From Alphaproteobacteria bacterium (GTDB lineage Bacteria > Pseudomonadota > Alphaproteobacteria > Rhizobiales > Aestuariivirgaceae), in the NCBI GenBank assembly GCA_026400595.1, contig JAPLOT010000551.1, positions 1 to 5,707 of the forward strand: a stretch of 5,707 nt of DNA, in the 5' to 3' direction. Under the pieces are notes generated by a model. That model saw nothing but the letters and a program-made list of their open reading frames with translations. It did no database searches and was not told the DNA's origin. The translations under genes were made by a program, and so were the position numbers. Shown here one piece after another: positions 1 through 5,056 of this stretch. Positions within the stretch are counted from its first letter, which is position 1; every line of letters starts with the position of its first letter.

Positions 1-314
1 GGCGCATATTCGGAAACAGGAATGGACAGCATGGCGGGCGCCAGCATGACCACGCCGCGGGCCTGGCCAAGCTTCAGCGTGGCACGCGCATCGGTGTTGA
101 CGAAGGTTTCCTCCACCGCCGCTTCATCAGGTTCATGGGCGCGGATGACCGCGACAAGCTGCGAGTGGATTTGCAGCAGGCGTTCGGCGAGTGGCGCATC
201 GGCATCGGAGTGAACCGAACCGTCAGCCACATAGGAGAGCCGCTGACCCTCCGAGGCGATCACGCCCCAGCCGGTGTTGCGCAGGCCCGGATCGATGCCG
301 ATGATTCGCACCAT
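1..314 (-). CDS. ruvC: RuvC Holliday junction endonuclease, 5' part (cut by left window edge)
   Basis: RuvC is the dimeric endonuclease that resolves Holliday junctions with RuvAB during recombination and repair, in the cytoplasm. The first 104 residues are visible. The protein opens with MVRIIGIDPGLRNTGWGV, the family's N-terminal beta strand with the first catalytic aspartate (D8, in GIDPG). The second catalytic acid is most likely E68 in AVEETFVN, matching E66 of the E. coli protein, followed by the usual NTDARATLKLGQARG helix region. The family is about 165-180 residues, so roughly 60% is present and the last catalytic acids lie outside the window. The ATG at 314 is chosen because it gives the canonical N-terminus and has an AGGA ribosome site at 322-325. 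The yebC stop lies 17 bp upstream, so the two are probably one operon. ruvA and ruvB would be expected next, off the left edge. The identification is very secure. Confidence 0.96.
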   Translation of the reverse strand, partial: MVRIIGIDPGLRNTGWGVIASEGQRLSYVADGSVHSDADAPLAERLLQIHSQLVAVIRAHEPDEAAVEETFVNTDARATLKLGQARGVVMLAPAMLSIPVSEYA

Positions 315-321
315 CGGCGAA

Positions 322-325
322 TCCT
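322..325 (-). promoter_or_regulatory. ribosome binding site of ruvC
   Basis: On the minus strand AGGA sits 7 nt before the ruvC ATG at 314, inside the 17-bp yebC-ruvC gap. It supports this start and independent translation of ruvC within the operon. Confidence 0.6.
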
Positions 326-331
326 AGCAGA

Positions 332-1081
332 TCACGCGTCGCCGAGCTTGGCCATGATCTCGTCCGAGATGTCGGCGTTGGAAAAGACCACCTGAACGTC
401 GTCGTCCTCGTCGAGGCCGTCGACCAGCTTCATCAGGCTTTCGGCCTTTTCCTGATCGACCGGCGCGAGAGTCTGCGGCTTCCACACGACCTTCACGCTT
501 TCGGCGTCGCCGAACTTCGCGGCCATGGCGGAGGACACCTCGCCGATCGACTCGAAGGCGCAGGTGATGGTGTGGACCGACTCGTCGGAGGCCACATCGT
601 CGGCCCCCGCCTCGATCGCCGCCTCCAGCATGGCATCGGCCGAGGCCTTGGCAACGGGATAGAGGATCTCGCCCACGCGGTTGAACATGAAGGCGACCGA
701 ACCGGATTCGCCGAGGTTGCCGCCGTACTTGGTGAAGAGCGCACGGACATTGGAAGCCGTGCGGTTGCGGTTGTCGGTCAGCGCCTCGACGATGACGGCA
801 ACGCCGCCGGGGCCGTAACCCTCGTAGCGCACGGAATCGTAGCTCTCGGCATCGCCGCCCTGCGCCTTCTTGATGGCCCGCTCGATGTTGTCCTTTGGCA
901 GGTTCTCGGCGCGGGCGTTCTGGATGGCAAGGCGCAGCCGGGCATTGGCGGTGGGATCGGGCAGGCCCGCCTTGGCCGCCACCGTGATCTCGCGCGACAG
1001 CTTGGAGAAGATCTTGGACCGCATTTTGTCCTGCTTCCCCTTGCGGTGCATGATGTTCTTGAATTGCGAATGGCCGGCCAT
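332..1081 (-). CDS. yebC: YebC/PmpR/TACO1-family protein (translation factor or regulator)
   Basis: This is a cytoplasmic YebC-family protein. Members have been described as transcription regulators (PmpR) and, more recently, as ribosome-associated factors relieving stalls at proline-rich stretches, as mitochondrial TACO1 does; which role applies here cannot be read from sequence. It has 249 residues, the normal length. Family landmarks occur in order: AGHSQFKNI at residues 2-10, KIFSKLSREI (23-32), YEGYGPGG (86-93), TDNRNRT (102-108), GGNLGESGSVAFMF (120-133), the acidic stretch LDEDDDVQVVF (223-233) and the C-terminal DISDEIMAKL (237-246). The ATG at 1081 gives the universal MAGHS start and has GAGGA at 1086-1090, 4 nt upstream. 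A promoter candidate lies at 1113-1142, and ruvC follows 17 bp after the stop. The family is certain; the gene is also called pmpR in some genomes. Confidence 0.97.
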   Translation of the reverse strand: MAGHSQFKNIMHRKGKQDKMRSKIFSKLSREITVAAKAGLPDPTANARLRLAIQNARAENLPKDNIERAIKKAQGGDAESYDSVRYEGYGPGGVAVIVEALTDNRNRTASNVRALFTKYGGNLGESGSVAFMFNRVGEILYPVAKASADAMLEAAIEAGADDVASDESVHTITCAFESIGEVSSAMAAKFGDAESVKVVWKPQTLAPVDQEKAESLMKLVDGLDEDDDVQVVFSNADISDEIMAKLGDA

Positions 1082-1085
1082 GACG

Positions 1086-1090
1086 TCCTC
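1086..1090 (-). promoter_or_regulatory. ribosome binding site of yebC
   Basis: GAGGA on the minus strand, 4 nt before the ATG at 1081. It agrees with the conserved MAGHS N-terminus. Confidence 0.7.
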
Positions 1091-1112
1091 GGATGGGGAA
1101 ATTGCGGGCTGC

Positions 1113-1142
1113 CTTATAACCAGTGGGGCTCGGGCAAGACAA
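1113..1142 (-). promoter_or_regulatory. predicted sigma-70-type promoter of yebC-ruvC
   Basis: On the minus strand a TTGTCT hexamer (1137-1142, 4 of 6 to TTGACA) is followed, after an 18-bp spacer, by TATAAG (1113-1118, 5 of 6 to TATAAT). Transcription would start near 1106 and leave a leader of about 25 nt with the GAGGA site well placed. The TTAA-N7-TTAA box lies just upstream of the -35, centred about 50 bp before the predicted start. This is the best promoter match I found in the window, but it is prediction only. Confidence 0.5.
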
Positions 1143-1146
1143 GGCC

Positions 1147-1165
1147 GCTTAACCCGGAATTAAGC
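1147..1165. promoter_or_regulatory. perfect dyad containing a CtrA-type box (TTAA-N7-TTAA)
   Basis: GCTTAA (1147-1152) and TTAAGC (1160-1165) form a perfect inverted repeat with 6-bp arms around a 7-bp centre. The core, TTAA at 1149-1152 and TTAA at 1160-1163 separated by exactly 7 bp, matches the full consensus of CtrA, the cell-cycle and motility response regulator of Alphaproteobacteria. It ends 48 bp before the ATG of the plus-strand gene at 1212, and also lies just upstream of the predicted yebC promoter. A third TTAA (1198-1201) overlaps the next ribosome site; by eye I found no other TTAA in the window. What is seen is the motif; binding by CtrA is inferred. Confidence 0.5.
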
Positions 1166-1200
1166 CTGCGCAAGCCAAGCTCCGGCCGTCAGTCGCGTTA

Positions 1201-1205
1201 AGGAG
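1201..1205 (+). promoter_or_regulatory. ribosome binding site of the 108-aa gene
   Basis: AGGAG is followed by a 6-nt spacer and then the ATG at 1212. This near-ideal site is the main reason for calling the small plus-strand reading frame a gene rather than the overlapping minus-strand frames. Confidence 0.7.
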
Positions 1206-1211
1206 TTTGCA

Positions 1212-1538
1212 ATGACGGCACGGCGGGGTTCGGTGGACGGTATCTGTTTTGCAGCGGAAGGCATGGCGGGCACGGCCGCTGCGACATCGCTGCGCCGCTT
1301 CCAGTCGCTGGCCGAGGCGGCACCTTCGGGCCGGCTCTTTGCCGCGATCACGACGCTGACCGAACTCTCGTCGCAGTCCAGCCGCGCGCTGGAGGACGGC
1401 AGCAAGGCACTCGCCGATGGCGATGAGCACACGGCCACGGTCAAGCTGGCCCGCGCCCTCACCCACATGGACGACCTGGCAACGGCGTCCACGGTTCAAT
1501 CCGAGAAGAAGCCGGGCTTCCTGCGCCGCGCGCGCTAG
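1212..1538 (+). CDS. small protein of unknown function (108 aa)
   Basis: I do not recognise this protein. It is alanine-rich and should be mostly helical and cytoplasmic: it has no signal peptide, no membrane segment, no Trp or Tyr, and one Cys (C12). Helix-forming stretches run through residues 21-37, 41-68 and 72-94, the last with acidic and amphipathic character (HMDDLATA at 85-92), and the C-terminus is a short basic tail, KKPGFLRRAR. Support for coding comes from an excellent AGGAG site 6 nt before the ATG, its fit between the yebC promoter region and the potC end, and its stop falling exactly where the converging potC stops. The CtrA-type box upstream suggests cell-cycle or motility control, by inference. 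Minus-strand frames across this stretch lack a comparable start. It could be a lineage-restricted small protein or, less likely, non-coding. Confidence 0.7.
   Translation: MTARRGSVDGICFAAEGMAGTAAATSLRRFQSLAEAAPSGRLFAAITTLTELSSQSSRALEDGSKALADGDEHTATVKLARALTHMDDLATASTVQSEKKPGFLRRAR
1506..1522 (-). terminator. possible weak terminator hairpin after potC
   Basis: Read on the minus strand, 13 nt after the potC stop, a 7-bp stem (one G-U pair) closes a CCG loop (1513-1515). Its 3' arm is pyrimidine-rich (GCTTCTT) but is followed only by CTCGG, so there is no real U tract. It lies inside the 3' end of the converging small gene, so the sequence is also constrained by coding. Low confidence. Confidence 0.25.
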
Positions 1539-2362
1539 GCCTGCACGCCGCGCAGTTTCTCCGAACGGCGGCGCAGCAATTCGACCGTCACCAGCAAGGC
1601 CGTCGAGAACAGCACCAGCACGGTGGCCGCCGCGGTGATGGTGGGCGAGATCATCTCGCGGATGCCTGAGAACATCTGCAGCGGCAGGGTGCGCTGCTCG
1701 GGACTGGCGAGGAACAGCACCACCACGACTTCGTCGAAGGATGTCACGAAGGCGAAGAGCGCGCCCGAGATCATGCCGGGCAGGATCAGCGGCATCACCA
1801 CCTTGAAGAAGACCGTGTGGGGCGGCGCCCCGCAGGACGCGCCGGCGCGCATCAGCGTCTTGTCGAAGGCCGAGAGCGTGGCGGTGACCGTGATCACCAC
1901 GAAGGGCGTTGCCAGCGCCGTATGCGCGAGGATCACGCCGAGAAGCGTGCTGGCCAGGTCGAGCTGCGCATAGAATTTGAACATGCCGACCGCCGAGATG
2001 ATCACCGGAACGATCATCGGCGAGATCAGGATGGCCATGATCGTCGATTTTGCAGGAAAGTTCGTGCGTGCGAGGCCGAGGGCCGCCAGCGTGCCGAGGA
2101 AGGTGGCGAGGATGGTGGTGCAGATGGCGATGAAGAAACTCATGCGCAGCGCGCCGGTCCAGCGGTCGTTGAAGAAGAAGTCCTCGTACCACTTCAGCGA
2201 ATAGCCCGGCATGGGATAGGTGAAGAAGCTCTCGGAGTTGAAGGAGAGCGGCATCACCGCAATGATCGGCGAGATCAGGAACAGCAGCACCAGCATCACG
2301 AAGACGCGAAGGCTGTAATGCGCGATCTTCTCGCCGGTGGTGAAATAGGACGGTACAGCCAT
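1535..2362 (-). CDS. ABC transporter permease, PotC/YdcV-like (275 aa)
   Basis: This is the second inner-membrane permease of a polyamine/opine-type importer (COG1177-like, BPD_transp_1 fold). It should pair with the permease encoded just upstream and contact an ATPase through its cytoplasmic EAA loop. Visible are a first membrane helix at about 17-38, the periplasmic stretch SFNSESFFTYPMPGYSLKWY (40-59) characteristic of PotC-like proteins, and further hydrophobic segments at about 73-98, 106-128, 137-160, 191-218 and 243-262. The EAA-like loop lies at 170-195, with G175 and G178 kept and LPG at 194-196, but the usual E-A-A reads R-A-G. Length is normal. The ATG at 2362 is chosen because upstream in-frame sequence would overlap the potB-like gene and read as non-membrane, low-complexity protein. 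Its ribosome site is weak and the upstream stop is only 5 nt away, so translational coupling is likely. Family secure; substrate unknown. Confidence 0.92.
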   Translation of the reverse strand: MAVPSYFTTGEKIAHYSLRVFVMLVLLFLISPIIAVMPLSFNSESFFTYPMPGYSLKWYEDFFFNDRWTGALRMSFFIAICTTILATFLGTLAALGLARTNFPAKSTIMAILISPMIVPVIISAVGMFKFYAQLDLASTLLGVILAHTALATPFVVITVTATLSAFDKTLMRAGASCGAPPHTVFFKVVMPLILPGMISGALFAFVTSFDEVVVVLFLASPEQRTLPLQMFSGIREMISPTITAAATVLVLFSTALLVTVELLRRRSEKLRGVQA

Positions 2363-2367
2363 CGCGC

Positions 2368-3657
2368 TCAGCCCAGCTTCATGCGGTCGATGCCGACCAG
2401 CTTGTTGTAGACGTAATACAGGATCAGCGTGGCGATGAGCAGGATGACGCCCAGCGCCGAGGCCTTGCCCCAGTTGTTCTCGGTGTTGATCGCCGAGGCG
2501 ATGTAGCCCGACACCATCTGGTCGGTGGGGCCGCCCACCAGCGCGGGCGTGATGTAGTATCCGAGGCAGAGGATGAAGGTGAGCAGGCAGCCCGCCGCCA
2601 CGCCGGGGAGCGTCTGCGGCATGTAGACCCGGATGAAGGAGTAGAAGGGCGTGCCGCCCAGCGACTTCGCCGCCCGCATGTAGGTGGGCGAGATGGTCTT
2701 CATCACCGAGTAGATGGGCAGCAGCGTGAAGGGCAGCTGGATGTGGGTCATGGCCACGACGGTGGCGAAGCGCGTCTTGAACAGCTCCGGCGGGCCGTCC
2801 ATGACACCCAGCAGGTTCATGACCCAGGTGATGCCCGTGACGTTCATGAACTGCGCGAAGACGCCACCGTCCTGCATGAGGATCATCCAGGCCGTGGTTC
2901 GCACCAGCAGCGAGGTCCAGAAGGGCAGCAGGACGAAGATCATCAGGATGCTGGCGGTCTTCTGCGGCGTCGTCGCCAGCATGTAGGCGACGGGATAGCC
3001 GAGGATCAGCGTGCAGAAGGTGACGAGAAGCGAGATGCCGAGCGTCCGCTTGAGAATGTCGATGTAGACGGCGCGGTCCGCCGGCACCTGCTCGATGGAG
3101 CCGTCCACGCCCTGGCGCATGTCGAGCATGGCGAGCAGATAGAAGGGCGTGTAGGACGACGACGAGCGCTTGATGGTGGCCCAGGTTTCGGGCTCGCCCC
3201 AGATCTTGTCGATGGCGATGACGGCATCCTTGTAGGGGCCGGCCTCGATGGCGCCAACCTTGCGGCCCGTCGCGATCACCTTCGATCGGATGCCGGAGAT
3301 CTCGTAGTTGAGGCGCTTGCCGATGAGCGCCACCATCTTGCTTTCCTGTGCCTTCTTCATGTCGGCGGCAAAGGCCGCGAAGACCTCTTCGGAAGGCAGG
3401 TCCTTGCCGTCCCACTGCTGCAGCGCGACCACCGTCGTCGGCAGGTTCTCGGCCACGTCCGGATCATAGACCGCGTTGTAGAGCATCACGAAGATGGGGA
3501 CGAGGAAGGACAGGACGATGAAGGCGAAGAGGGGCAGGACGAGGCCAAGGGCCTTGAGCCGCTCGCGGCGCTCGGCGCGGGCCAGCGCCACTTTCAAGGG
3601 CGTGCCGTCCGCCGCGCGCATCACACCGTCACTGGGCAGGGCTTGCGCCATCGCCAT
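2368..3657 (-). CDS. ABC transporter permease, PotB/YdcU-like, with large periplasmic insertion (429 aa)
   Basis: This is the first permease of the importer (COG1176-like). After a charged cytoplasmic N-terminus (1-34), one membrane helix (about 36-60) is followed by some 140 polar residues (about 61-200, including QQWDGKDLPSEEVFAAF and an IWGEPETWATIKRSSSSYTPF stretch) that should lie in the periplasm. The usual permease core then begins (LKRTLGISLLVTFCTLILGYPVAY, from 202). The EAA-like loop is at 326-351 (MRAAKSLGG...MPQTLPG), with R in place of the Glu. Classic PotB is about 280-320 residues, so the excess is the insertion; longer PotB-like permeases of this kind are, as I recall, common in alphaproteobacteria. 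The ATG at 3657 has GGGGGA at 3664-3669, 6 nt upstream; a second ATG at 3651 lacks its own site. The binding-protein gene ends 73 bp upstream and the next permease starts 5 nt after the stop. Confidence 0.92.
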   Translation of the reverse strand: MAMAQALPSDGVMRAADGTPLKVALARAERRERLKALGLVLPLFAFIVLSFLVPIFVMLYNAVYDPDVAENLPTTVVALQQWDGKDLPSEEVFAAFAADMKKAQESKMVALIGKRLNYEISGIRSKVIATGRKVGAIEAGPYKDAVIAIDKIWGEPETWATIKRSSSSYTPFYLLAMLDMRQGVDGSIEQVPADRAVYIDILKRTLGISLLVTFCTLILGYPVAYMLATTPQKTASILMIFVLLPFWTSLLVRTTAWMILMQDGGVFAQFMNVTGITWVMNLLGVMDGPPELFKTRFATVVAMTHIQLPFTLLPIYSVMKTISPTYMRAAKSLGGTPFYSFIRVYMPQTLPGVAAGCLLTFILCLGYYITPALVGGPTDQMVSGYIASAINTENNWGKASALGVILLIATLILYYVYNKLVGIDRMKLG

Positions 3658-3663
3658 GTGGGG

Positions 3664-3669
3664 TCCCCC
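3664..3669 (-). promoter_or_regulatory. ribosome binding site of the PotB-like permease
   Basis: GGGGGA on the minus strand, 6 nt before the ATG at 3657. It favours this start over the in-frame ATG at 3651. Confidence 0.45.
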
Positions 3670-3690
3670 GGGATCGGAATGTCAGAAAGA

Positions 3691-3718
3691 CGGGGAGGAG
3701 GCGGTGGCCCCCTCCCCG
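3691..3718 (-). terminator. intercistronic hairpin between binding protein and permease genes (attenuator or mRNA stabiliser)
   Basis: Twelve nt after the binding-protein stop, an inverted repeat pairs 3691-3698 with 3711-3718 (CGGGGAGG/CCTCCCCG). It continues inward with three more pairs (3700-3702 with 3707-3709) around a 4-nt loop. Read as minus-strand RNA, the single mismatch (3699/3710) becomes a G-U pair, giving a continuous 12-bp stem, and the stem is followed by UCUUUCU. Both points suggest it functions on this strand. Such elements after binding-protein genes typically leave the first gene's mRNA more abundant than that of the permeases. It is not a perfect terminator because the U tract is interrupted, which fits partial read-through. 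Confidence 0.6.
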
Positions 3719-3730
3719 CGTGTCATGCCC

Positions 3731-4777
3731 TTACTGAGCCAGCCAGGCGTTGAAGCGCTCGCGCAGCTCGTCGCCCTTGTCGCCCCAGAACTGCGGGTCC
3801 GGATAGAACACCGTCTTGAGGTTGTCGGGCGCGGAGGGAAGATCCGGCAGGATGGCCGGATCGATCAGCGGCGCGGAGTCCTTGTTGGCCGGGCCGTAGG
3901 AGATCCACTTGGTCTGGTCGGCCATGCGCTGCGGGTCCGACGCGTAGGTGATGAAGCGATAGGCGCCATCGAGCTTCGGCGTGCCCTTGGGGATCGCCCA
4001 CCAGTCCCAGTCCGGCGCCTGATAGTCCCAGATGATCTGGAACGGCTTCTTGTCGGTCTTGATGGCGTTGTAGAAGCGGCCGTTCCACGAGGTGGCGAAG
4101 ACCACCTGGCCATCAGCCAGAAGCTGCGGGCCCTGGGCGCCCGATTCCCACCAGACCACGTCCTTCTTGATGGTGTCGAGCTTCTTGAGCGCGCGTTCCA
4201 CGCCCTCATCCGTGCCCAGCACCTTGTAGACATCGGCCGGGGCCACGCCATCCGCCATCAGCGCCCACTCCATATTGACGAAGGGGCTCTTCTGCAGGGC
4301 GCGCTTGCCCGGAAACTTGGTGGTGTCGAAGAGCGCCTCGAACAGGCTCGCCGGAGCGGCGGTCTTGCTGGTGTCGTAGGCGGCGACCGTCGAGTAGAGG
4401 ATGTTCGGCACGGCGCAGTCGGTCACGTCGCCGCCGATGAACTTCGAGCGGTCAAGGCCAAGCTTGGCCCAGTCGATGGTCTCGAAGGTGCCTTCGGCGC
4501 AGCCTGCAAGGGCCGTCTGGGTATCGACGTCGACGACATCCCAGCTCACGGCGCCGGCTTCCACCATGGCGCGGATCTTCGCGATCTCGCCGTTGTATTC
4601 GGCTTCGGTGATCTTGTTGCCCGCCGCGATGAAGGGCTCGAAGAAGGCCTTGCGCTGGCTCTCCTGATAGGCGCCGCCCCAGGACGTGATGGTCAGCTCG
4701 TCGGCGGCGCGCACGGACGCGGTGAACGCCGTTCCGGCGAGCAGGACCGCACCGAGCAGTGTTGCGATTTTCTTCAT
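3731..4777 (-). CDS. periplasmic substrate-binding protein of a polyamine/opine-type ABC importer (348 aa)
   Basis: This is a PotD-like (COG0687) extracellular solute-binding protein that delivers its ligand to the two permeases encoded downstream. A signal peptide is clear: MKK, hydrophobic core at 5-20, likely cleavage after VRA at 24. The mature protein opens with ELTITSWGGAYQESQRKAFF (27-46), typical of this subgroup, followed by EAEYNGEIAKIRAMVEAG (58-75), WDVVDVD (79-85) and the ligand-pocket-type segments VPNILYSTVAAY (123-134), GAQGPQLLADG (213-223) and WDWWAIPKG (257-265). Several Trp and acidic residues (W258-W260, D251, D256, D258 neighbourhood) suit a cationic ligand, but substrate cannot be fixed; related proteins bind spermidine, putrescine, mannopine-type opines and others. 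C93 and C121 may form a disulfide in the periplasm. The ATG at 4777 gives an intact signal peptide and has AAGGAGG at 4789-4795. It is the first gene of the operon. Confidence 0.93.
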   Translation of the reverse strand: MKKIATLLGAVLLAGTAFTASVRAADELTITSWGGAYQESQRKAFFEPFIAAGNKITEAEYNGEIAKIRAMVEAGAVSWDVVDVDTQTALAGCAEGTFETIDWAKLGLDRSKFIGGDVTDCAVPNILYSTVAAYDTSKTAAPASLFEALFDTTKFPGKRALQKSPFVNMEWALMADGVAPADVYKVLGTDEGVERALKKLDTIKKDVVWWESGAQGPQLLADGQVVFATSWNGRFYNAIKTDKKPFQIIWDYQAPDWDWWAIPKGTPKLDGAYRFITYASDPQRMADQTKWISYGPANKDSAPLIDPAILPDLPSAPDNLKTVFYPDPQFWGDKGDELRERFNAWLAQ

Positions 4778-4788
4778 ACTGGTCTCTT

Positions 4789-4795
4789 CCTCCTT
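4789..4795 (-). promoter_or_regulatory. strong ribosome binding site of the binding-protein gene
   Basis: AAGGAGG on the minus strand is a full Shine-Dalgarno match, with a rather long 11-nt spacer to the ATG at 4777. It fits high expression of the binding protein relative to the permeases, whose sites are weaker. Confidence 0.65.
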
Positions 4796-4799
4796 TTAG

Positions 4800-4813
4800 G
4801 CCGGACACCCGGC
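4800..4813 (-). repeat. small perfect hairpin just upstream of the ribosome site
   Basis: GCCGG (4800-4804 on the plus strand) pairs with CCGGC (4809-4813) around a 4-nt loop. In the binding-protein mRNA it would sit 4 nt before AAGGAGG, where it could protect the 5' end or influence ribosome access. There is no U tract, so it is not a terminator. Confidence 0.4.
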
Positions 4814-4815
4814 GT

Positions 4816-4827
4816 CAAAACGTTTCG
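4816..4827. promoter_or_regulatory. possible LacI-family operator
   Basis: CAAAACGTTTCG has an 8-bp perfect palindromic core, AAACGTTT, and one mismatch in the outer pairs. LacI/PurR-family regulators often bind palindromes with this AAACGTTT-type centre. It lies 39-50 bp upstream of the binding-protein start codon. The motif is seen; binding is inferred, and no regulator gene is in the window. Confidence 0.3.
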
Positions 4828-4895
4828 AGGAGGATGGAAATCACAACGAACGCCCACTTCGGCGCACCCTGCATGATCCGGCGATCCTCCCCATA

Positions 4896-4920
4896 TTCAA
4901 CGCTTTCTCGGCCTGTTGAA
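4896..4920. repeat. inverted repeat TTCAAC-N13-GTTGAA
   Basis: Perfect 6-bp arms (4896-4901 and 4915-4920) lie 13 bp apart in the leader of the transporter operon. A related ATTCAAGCGCT occurs at 4964-4974 (compare ATTCAACGCT at 4895-4904). It may be a regulator site; it could also be chance, since the arms are short. Confidence 0.25.
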
Positions 4921-4982
4921 GGACCTGTCGCAACCCTGTGCGCGACCCTTCCCGGCACTGCTTATTCAAGCGCTGGTGAAAG

Positions 4983-5022
4983 ATACTAACGGCTTTTTGC
5001 AGCGCGTCACTAGAGTTTTTTT
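4983..5022 (-). promoter_or_regulatory. candidate promoter of the transporter operon with upstream A-tract
   Basis: On the minus strand GTGACG (5005-5010, 4 of 6 to the -35 consensus) and TAGTAT (4983-4988, 4 of 6 to the -10) are 16 bp apart. A run of seven A residues (5016-5022) lies just upstream, where UP elements contact RNA polymerase. Transcription would begin near 4975 and leave a leader of about 200 nt, which is long. A nearer promoter that I failed to recognise is quite possible. Confidence 0.3.
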
Positions 5023-5056
5023 GCTGGGTCACCAGACAATAGGTCATGGACGGCAC

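Noticed and set aside
1541..1560. CTGC/GCAG stem followed by TTTCT as a plus-strand terminator for the 108-aa gene
   Set aside because: The stem is only 4 bp with a 7-nt loop and lies within the potC coding end; too weak to call.
1149..2192. Long minus-strand open frame (347 aa) across the small gene and into potC
   Set aside because: It is the wrong frame of the PotC-like permease gene extended by GC-rich bias. Its translation is Arg/His-rich low complexity and it has no membrane pattern or ribosome site.
2363..3415. N-terminal extension of the potC frame (open upstream to 3415)
   Set aside because: The extension reads antilogous, Arg/His/Ala-rich protein inside the PotB-like gene, while the real membrane protein begins at the ATG at 2362. 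I do not regard it as a gene fusion.
3494..4876. 460-codon plus-strand frame opposite the binding-protein gene
   Set aside because: It is an antisense shadow of a securely identified gene, with Arg/Gly/Val-rich translation and no start signals.
5023..5036. CTGG-TGAC-CCAG stem next to a homopolymer run, as a terminator of the phosphoesterase gene
   Set aside because: The stem is only 4 bp and, on the minus strand, is followed by A residues rather than U. On the plus strand the T run precedes the stem. It does not fit a terminator on either strand.
4841..5056. 71-codon minus-strand frame immediately after the phosphoesterase stop
   Set aside because: It would start with GTG directly abutting the previous TAA, has no ribosome site, contains the candidate promoter and ends without any domain pattern. 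Most likely chance.
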